Of a stretch of DNA of 64,000 nt, positions 59,971 through 64,000 are shown one piece after another. This DNA is from JBGTGT01 sp051439375 (GTDB taxonomy: Bacteria; Cyanobacteriota; Cyanobacteriia; Cyanobacteriales; Microcystaceae): assembly GCA_051439375.1 (NCBI GenBank), contig JBFRWB010000087.1, positions 50,842-114,841 of the forward strand. The letters run 5' to 3'. Within the stretch, counting starts at the first letter, position 1; every line of letters starts with the position of its first letter. Under the pieces are notes generated by a model that was not told where the DNA came from, searched no databases, and worked only from the letters and a program-made list of their open reading frames with translations. Made by a program: the position numbers and the translations under genes.

Positions 59971-60039
59971 AAGAGCGATCGCACCTAACCCCCCAGATCC
60001 TTAAGAAGCATCCTTTATCAAAGTTTAGAAATATTTTTG
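59971..60039 (+). repeat. TA-array repeat, copy 3
   Basis: Contains GCACCTAACCCCCCAGATCC, TTAAGAAGCATCC and TTTATCAAAGTTTAGAAATA, ending in a T-run. It lies between the divergent HicAB and ParDE-like modules and overlaps the -35 of the latter. Confidence 0.85.
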
Positions 60040-60066
60040 TCTAACAATAATTAGATGGGTTAGAAT
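60037..60066 (+). promoter_or_regulatory. Candidate promoter of the ParDE-like module
   Basis: TTGTCT and TAGAAT separated by 18 bp. The -35 lies at the last bases of repeat copy 3, so the repeat may contribute to the promoter. Confidence 0.4.
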
Positions 60067-60101
60067 AAGGTGAAGTTACTCTCAGCTAGTCTAATCAATT
60101 T

Positions 60102-60332
60102 ATGAACAGTACACTATCTGAACAAATTTTTCCGCTTAGTATTCCCGAAAAACTTCAATTAATAGAAGATATTTGGGAAAGTATTGTGATTAATGAAAAT
60201 CAAATTCCTTTAAGTCAATCTCAACAACAAGAATTAGATCAACGGTTAGCATCTTATCAAGATATTAACAATCAAGGTTCAAGATGGGAAGACGTTAAGC
60301 AAAGAATTATTAATCATGACGTATCAAATTAA
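60102..60332 (+). CDS. Addiction-module antitoxin (TIGR02574 type)
   Basis: A 76-residue antitoxin of the putative addiction module component family. The pattern SIPEKLQLIEDIWESI and SQSQQQELDQRLASYQ is typical. It probably folds as helices that occlude the toxin active site rather than a DNA-binding RHH. It overlaps the toxin gene by 17 bp. Confidence 0.85.
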   Translation: MNSTLSEQIFPLSIPEKLQLIEDIWESIVINENQIPLSQSQQQELDQRLASYQDINNQGSRWEDVKQRIINHDVSN

Positions 60333-60615
60333 AATTTCAGAGGAAGCAGAATTAGATTTAGAGGAAGCTTATCAATGGTATGAAAAACAAGTGAATCAAC
60401 TGGGATCAGAATTTATTAGAATGGTTGATAATCAACTAGCTTTGATTCAAAAAAATCCTTTTGCTTGTCCTCTAATTTATCGTAACGTCAGGAGAAAGTT
60501 ATTATCCAGATTTCCTTATGGTTTATTTTATCTTGTTGAAGATGAACTTATTTTTGTGGTTGCTTGCTTTCATGTTAAACGTGATCCTAAACAATGGAAA
60601 CAAAGAATTGATTAA
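60316..60615 (+). CDS. ParE/RelE-like toxin
   Basis: A 99-residue RelE-superfamily toxin. The fold signature is visible: YQIKISEEAELDLEEAYQWYEKQ, PFACPLIYRNVRRKLLSRFPYGLFYLVEDELIFVVACFHVKRDPKQW (key segments RRKLLSRFPY and ACFHVKRDP). ParE members poison gyrase and RelE members cut mRNA at the ribosome; which applies here is not decided by the sequence. It is intact and the only array module on the plus strand. Confidence 0.87.
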   Translation: MTYQIKISEEAELDLEEAYQWYEKQVNQLGSEFIRMVDNQLALIQKNPFACPLIYRNVRRKLLSRFPYGLFYLVEDELIFVVACFHVKRDPKQWKQRID

Positions 60616-60630
60616 GTTAAGTATTGTCAA

Positions 60631-60709
60631 AGACACAGTAAAGCAAATCGCACCTCACCCTCCACATCCCTAAAAAAGCATCCCTTATCAAAGTTTTGAG
60701 AGATTTTTA
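60631..60709 (+). repeat. TA-array repeat, copy 4
   Basis: Contains GACACAGTAAAGCAAATCG, CACCTCACCCTCCACATCCC, TAAAAAAGCATCCC and TTATCAAAGTTTTGAGAGAT, ending in a T-run. It lies after the ParE-like toxin gene and is most similar to copy 1. Confidence 0.85.
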
Positions 60710-60760
60710 GATTGTTATCTAATTAATTGACTTTGTGGTAAGGTATTTATGTATGCTATT

Positions 60761-61765
60761 TTATCCCATACTTACGCCATTTTTATTACTGTAGATAAGG
60801 GAAAGTTTCCAGTTTTTTGCTTGTTGAATCTGTTCAATATTAATTTTAACATTATAAAAGCAAGCTTGACTAATATCCGCTTTATGAAAACGGGTTGTTT
60901 GTAAATTTGTATCTGTAAATTGAGCATTAGTCAGATTGGTACTAACGAAAGATGTGCTTCTAAAAGAGCTAAAATTATGAGCAAACTTCTCTAACCAAGT
61001 TTTTCTTTTAACTAAGTTAAAACGTGGAAGAATATAAAAAGTAATTGTAAAAAGGAGTGAAATAAATGGGAGGAAGAGAAAACTTATGTGAATCCATGAT
61101 GGTAAAGTAGAATGAAAACCATAAGTAAAAGAATAGGAAGAAATAAAAGAATAAAAAGCAAAACAATAGCCAATTGAGAATGAGTATGATATGTTAAAAT
61201 GTTTATTGTTACCCATCACTAATGCGTACATACTTCTTATAAAGCAGTAAAGAAAAGAGAAAATTACTAGCAAAATAAGAATGCGTGCAAAAGACGACCA
61301 AACGAGTGCAGAAGCCATACCTATAAGAATAAAAAAAGAACCAGCGAAAGTCCCTCCTGTAAAACAGGATAAACCACTGGAATTATTATAATAAGTTATT
61401 GAAAATACAGTTATCAACATAAATATTAAAAGATAACCGAACGATTGGACTAAAAAGCTATTTGATGCAACAAAGAGACAAGTGTGGTAAGTCATCCTAA
61501 ATAATAAAATATTCGATAAAACAATAAATCCAATAGATCCTACCAATAAAAAAGGTAGATGACTTGATGGTTGTCCAGCCTTTATTTGCTCAAACTTAGC
61601 GTTTGTCAAGTTAGTATTCTTGAAACTTACGCCCCGAATATCGCTACCGCTAAAATCTGCTTCCGATAAATCTGTCTCCTCCAAATCTTCTCTTTTTAGG
61701 TCTAATCCCCTAAAATCTCGTCGTCCTTCTCTATATTGTCGGATAACGTATGTTGATCTTTTCAT
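60761..61765 (-). CDS. Pentapeptide-repeat protein split by a multi-pass membrane domain
   Basis: A 334-residue protein. Pentapeptide repeats of the A(D/N)LXX type occur at about 16-60 (FRGLDL, LEETDLSEADFSGSDIRG) and again at about 268-310 (STNLTNAQFTDTNLQTTRF). Between them, about 68-250, are six or so strongly hydrophobic segments rich in Phe, Ser and Ile. This is a soluble-membrane-soluble layout in which the two repeat stretches may form one composite beta-helix on the cytoplasmic side. The function is unknown. It borders the TA array on the right. Confidence 0.8.
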   Translation of the reverse strand: MKRSTYVIRQYREGRRDFRGLDLKREDLEETDLSEADFSGSDIRGVSFKNTNLTNAKFEQIKAGQPSSHLPFLLVGSIGFIVLSNILLFRMTYHTCLFVASNSFLVQSFGYLLIFMLITVFSITYYNNSSGLSCFTGGTFAGSFFILIGMASALVWSSFARILILLVIFSFLYCFIRSMYALVMGNNKHFNISYSFSIGYCFAFYSFISSYSFTYGFHSTLPSWIHISFLFLPFISLLFTITFYILPRFNLVKRKTWLEKFAHNFSSFRSTSFVSTNLTNAQFTDTNLQTTRFHKADISQACFYNVKINIEQIQQAKNWKLSLIYSNKNGVSMG

Positions 61766-61982
61766 AAGTTTAAGCGTGAATGCCAGAAGTCTTGAAAATG
61801 TATCACTGTATTTATTGTACCTCTAACCTATAAAAAACTAACATCTTCATCATTAAAGTAACTGAATATCAACCCCTCTTGACACAACTTCCCAACCCTA
61901 CAAACCGCAAACCCCAAGAAAATCAGTAAACTAAATACTAAACGCCATCATAACGAAACCTTAAAGGAGAAACACAGAAACT
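61766..61982. other. Intergenic region before acnB
   Basis: Divergent promoter region of the pentapeptide gene and acnB. A Shine-Dalgarno AAGGAGA lies at 61964-61970, 12 bases before the acnB ATG. No other feature is evident. Confidence 0.5.
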
Positions 61983-64000
61983 ATGTTCCTAGACGACTAC
62001 CGCAAACACGCCGAAGAAAGAGCCAAATTAGGCATTCCTCCCTTACCCTTAACCGCACAACAGACCTCAGAATTGTGCGAAATGCTCAAAAATACACCAG
62101 AGGAACTCAAAGAAGAACTCTTAATGCTTTTCCGTGACCGTATCCCCCCCGGAGTCGATGAAGCTGCCTATGTTAAAGCAGGATTTTTAACCGCTATTGC
62201 CAAAGATGAGATCACTTGTCCGCTTATTTCCCATCAAGGGGCGGTTGACCTCCTTGGTACAATGATGGGAGGCTATAATGTGCAGTCTTTAGTGGAATTG
62301 CTCAAATCAAGAGATAATAACCTTGCATCCGAAGCTGTATCTGCTTTAAGCAAAACCTTACTCGTCTTTGATGCTTTTAACGATGTCTTAGAACTATCCG
62401 ATACGAACCCCTATGCAAAACAAGTGATTGACGCATGGGCGAATGCAGCATGGTTTATCAATAAGCCCAAACTCCCTGAAAGCATCCATGTCACCGTCTT
62501 TAAAGTTGAGGGAGAAACCAATACTGATGACCTATCTCCTGCCCCCCACGCTACCACCCGTCCCGACATCCCCTTACACGCCTTGGCTATGTTAGAGTCA
62601 AGAATGCCCGACAGCATTGCAACCATCGCCCGATTGAAGGAAAAAGGCTATCCTGTGGCTTATGTTGGGGATGTTGTGGGGACAGGTTCATCCCGTAAGT
62701 CTGCCATCAACTCGGTTTTATGGCATATTGGTCATGATATACCTTTTGTCCCCAATAAACGGGCAGGAGGCTACATTTTAGGCGGTAAAATTGCCCCTAT
62801 TTTCTTTAATACGGCAGAAGACTCTGGTGCGCTTCCCATTGAATGCGATGTCACCGAGATGGAAACAGGGGATGTCATTATTATCTATCCCTACAAAGGA
62901 GAGATTACCAACGAGGAAGGGGACGTTATTTCTACCTTTACCCTTAAACCTGACACCATTCTAGATGAAGTCCGAGCAGGAGGACGAATTCCCTTACTTA
63001 TCGGACGTGCTTTAACCGATAAAACCCGTGAAGCAGTGGGGTTAGAACCCAGGCCCCTCTTTGTCCGTCCCAAAATGCCCGAAGATACAGGAAAAGGCTT
63101 CACTTTAGCGCAAAAAATGGTCGGTAAAGCCTGTGGACTTCCGGGAGTTCGTCCGAGGACATCCTGCGAACCAATGATGACCACTGTAGGCTCTCAGGAT
63201 ACCACTGGTCCCATGACACGGGATGAATTGAAAGAATTAGCCTGTTTAGGGTTTAACGCAGACTTCACCTTGCAAAGTTTCTGTCATACCGCAGCCTATC
63301 CCAAACCCGTTGATATTACCACCCACAAGCAGCTACCCGACTTTTTTGCTACCCGTGGCGGTGTGGCATTGCGCCCAGGGGATGGTATCATTCATTCTTG
63401 GCTAAATCGGATGTTAATGCCCGATACTGTAGGGACAGGGGGAGACTCTCACACCCGTTTTCCCTTGGGTATCTCTTTCCCTGCGGGTTCGGGTTTAGTG
63501 GCATTTGCAGCAGCATTAGGGGTTATGCCCCTAGATATGCCCGAATCTGTTCTAGTTCGTTTCTCTGGCGAATTGCAGCCCGGTGTGACGCTACGGGACA
63601 TTGTAAATGCTATTCCTTGGGTAGCGATGCAGGAAGGAAAATTAACGGTAGGCAAAGAAAACAAGCAAAACGTCTTTAACGGGCGTATTATGGAGATGGA
63701 AGGCTTACCTGACCTAAAAGTGGAACAGGCGTTTGAATTAACCGATGCAACCGCCGAACGTTCCTGTGCAGGGAGTACCATTAAGTTAAGTAAAGATACC
63801 ATTGCCGAGTACCTGCGTTCTAATGTTGCATTGATTAAAAACATGGTTGCACGGGGTTACACCGATGCTCGTACCTTGTTACGTCGGGCGGCTAAGATGG
63901 AAGAATGGCTGAAAAATCCCGTCTTAATGGAAGGAGATAAGGATGCGGAGTATGCAGACATTATTGAGGTCAATTTAAGCGAAATTAAAGAACCCATTGT
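61983..64000 (+). CDS. acnB: Aconitate hydratase B (partial, runs off the edge)
   Basis: The open frame begins at ATG 61983 (MFLDDYRKHAEERAKLGIPP) and stays open to the window end, giving about 672 of the usual 860 or so residues. AcnB-specific features are the N-terminal HEAT-like domain (up to about residue 160), then the swivel domain with GDVVGTGSSRKSA, and the catalytic part with RPRTSCEPMMTTVGSQDTTGPMTRDEL and GTGGDSHTRFPLGISF. It interconverts citrate and isocitrate in the TCA pathway, and AcnB is the bifunctional type in cyanobacteria. The C-terminal 4Fe-4S cysteines lie outside the window. Confidence 0.96.
   Translation, partial: MFLDDYRKHAEERAKLGIPPLPLTAQQTSELCEMLKNTPEELKEELLMLFRDRIPPGVDEAAYVKAGFLTAIAKDEITCPLISHQGAVDLLGTMMGGYNVQSLVELLKSRDNNLASEAVSALSKTLLVFDAFNDVLELSDTNPYAKQVIDAWANAAWFINKPKLPESIHVTVFKVEGETNTDDLSPAPHATTRPDIPLHALAMLESRMPDSIATIARLKEKGYPVAYVGDVVGTGSSRKSAINSVLWHIGHDIPFVPNKRAGGYILGGKIAPIFFNTAEDSGALPIECDVTEMETGDVIIIYPYKGEITNEEGDVISTFTLKPDTILDEVRAGGRIPLLIGRALTDKTREAVGLEPRPLFVRPKMPEDTGKGFTLAQKMVGKACGLPGVRPRTSCEPMMTTVGSQDTTGPMTRDELKELACLGFNADFTLQSFCHTAAYPKPVDITTHKQLPDFFATRGGVALRPGDGIIHSWLNRMLMPDTVGTGGDSHTRFPLGISFPAGSGLVAFAAALGVMPLDMPESVLVRFSGELQPGVTLRDIVNAIPWVAMQEGKLTVGKENKQNVFNGRIMEMEGLPDLKVEQAFELTDATAERSCAGSTIKLSKDTIAEYLRSNVALIKNMVARGYTDARTLLRRAAKMEEWLKNPVLMEGDKDAEYADIIEVNLSEIKEPI

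Overview
The window is chromosomal DNA from a cyanobacterium, most likely a unicellular diazotroph-type lineage near Cyanothece, Crocosphaera or Rippkaea (inference). The evidence is a carboxysome shell protein (CcmP), a Cph2-type phytochrome, SqdX, a homogentisate phytyltransferase for tocopherol, glycolate oxidase GlcF, many HIP1 octamers (GCGATCGC), AT-rich coding sequence, and many intergenic heptameric tandem repeats of the STRR type. No rRNA, tRNA, insertion sequence, prophage or CRISPR array was found.

Layout. 0-9.2 kb: ccmP; an oxygen-chemistry group (ABM monooxygenase, lipoxygenase, intradiol dioxygenase); KDPG aldolase overlapping type 2 IPP isomerase; a Rieske-containing FAD oxidoreductase resembling carotenoid CrtU/CruE; an isolated hypD. 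9.2-23 kb: a WecG-type glycosyltransferase, a repeat-bearing DUF928 protein, then a signalling block with three cyclic-di-GMP proteins (CHASE2-GGDEF-EAL, Cph2, REC-GGDEF-EAL) interleaved with sqdX and gloA, and a Crp/Fnr regulator. 23-30.4 kb: a TIGR04283 glycosyltransferase, a Uma2 protein, a four-helix-bundle gene remnant, a GDP-mannose-type pyrophosphorylase with a degenerate phosphomannomutase domain, DoxX, a small unknown protein, a beta-propeller lipoprotein and gap1. 30.5-44.4 kb: an orphan HigB toxin, ureD-ureA-ureB without ureC, glcF, crcB, usp, a lipase-like hydrolase, an FHA adenylate cyclase, a GT4 enzyme, an O-antigen-ligase-like protein, a solute-binding protein and DUF1830. 44.6-58 kb: mutS2, an AAA ATPase plus DUF3226 pair, ppa, a VOC protein, TIGR02652, hpt, polA and secA. 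58.1-60.7 kb: four toxin-antitoxin modules. 61-64 kb: a pentapeptide-repeat membrane protein, and acnB, which runs off the right edge.

The most unusual structure is the toxin-antitoxin island. Four different modules (YefM/YoeB, VapBC, HicAB, ParDE-like) are packed into 2.5 kb, and a roughly 70-bp direct repeat lies in each inter-module gap and after the last module (four copies). The repeats keep one orientation although the genes do not, so the array looks like repeat-delimited cassettes. The second candidate is the AAA ATPase/DUF3226 TOPRIM pair, which has the logic of OLD- and PARIS-like phage defence but a different effector family.

The heptameric repeats use many different unit sequences but always a period of seven. 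Several run directly into start codons (ureA, the dioxygenase, the VOC gene), and others supply stop codons or sit at truncated genes. All assignments are from reading the sequence and remembered family motifs; no database search was run.
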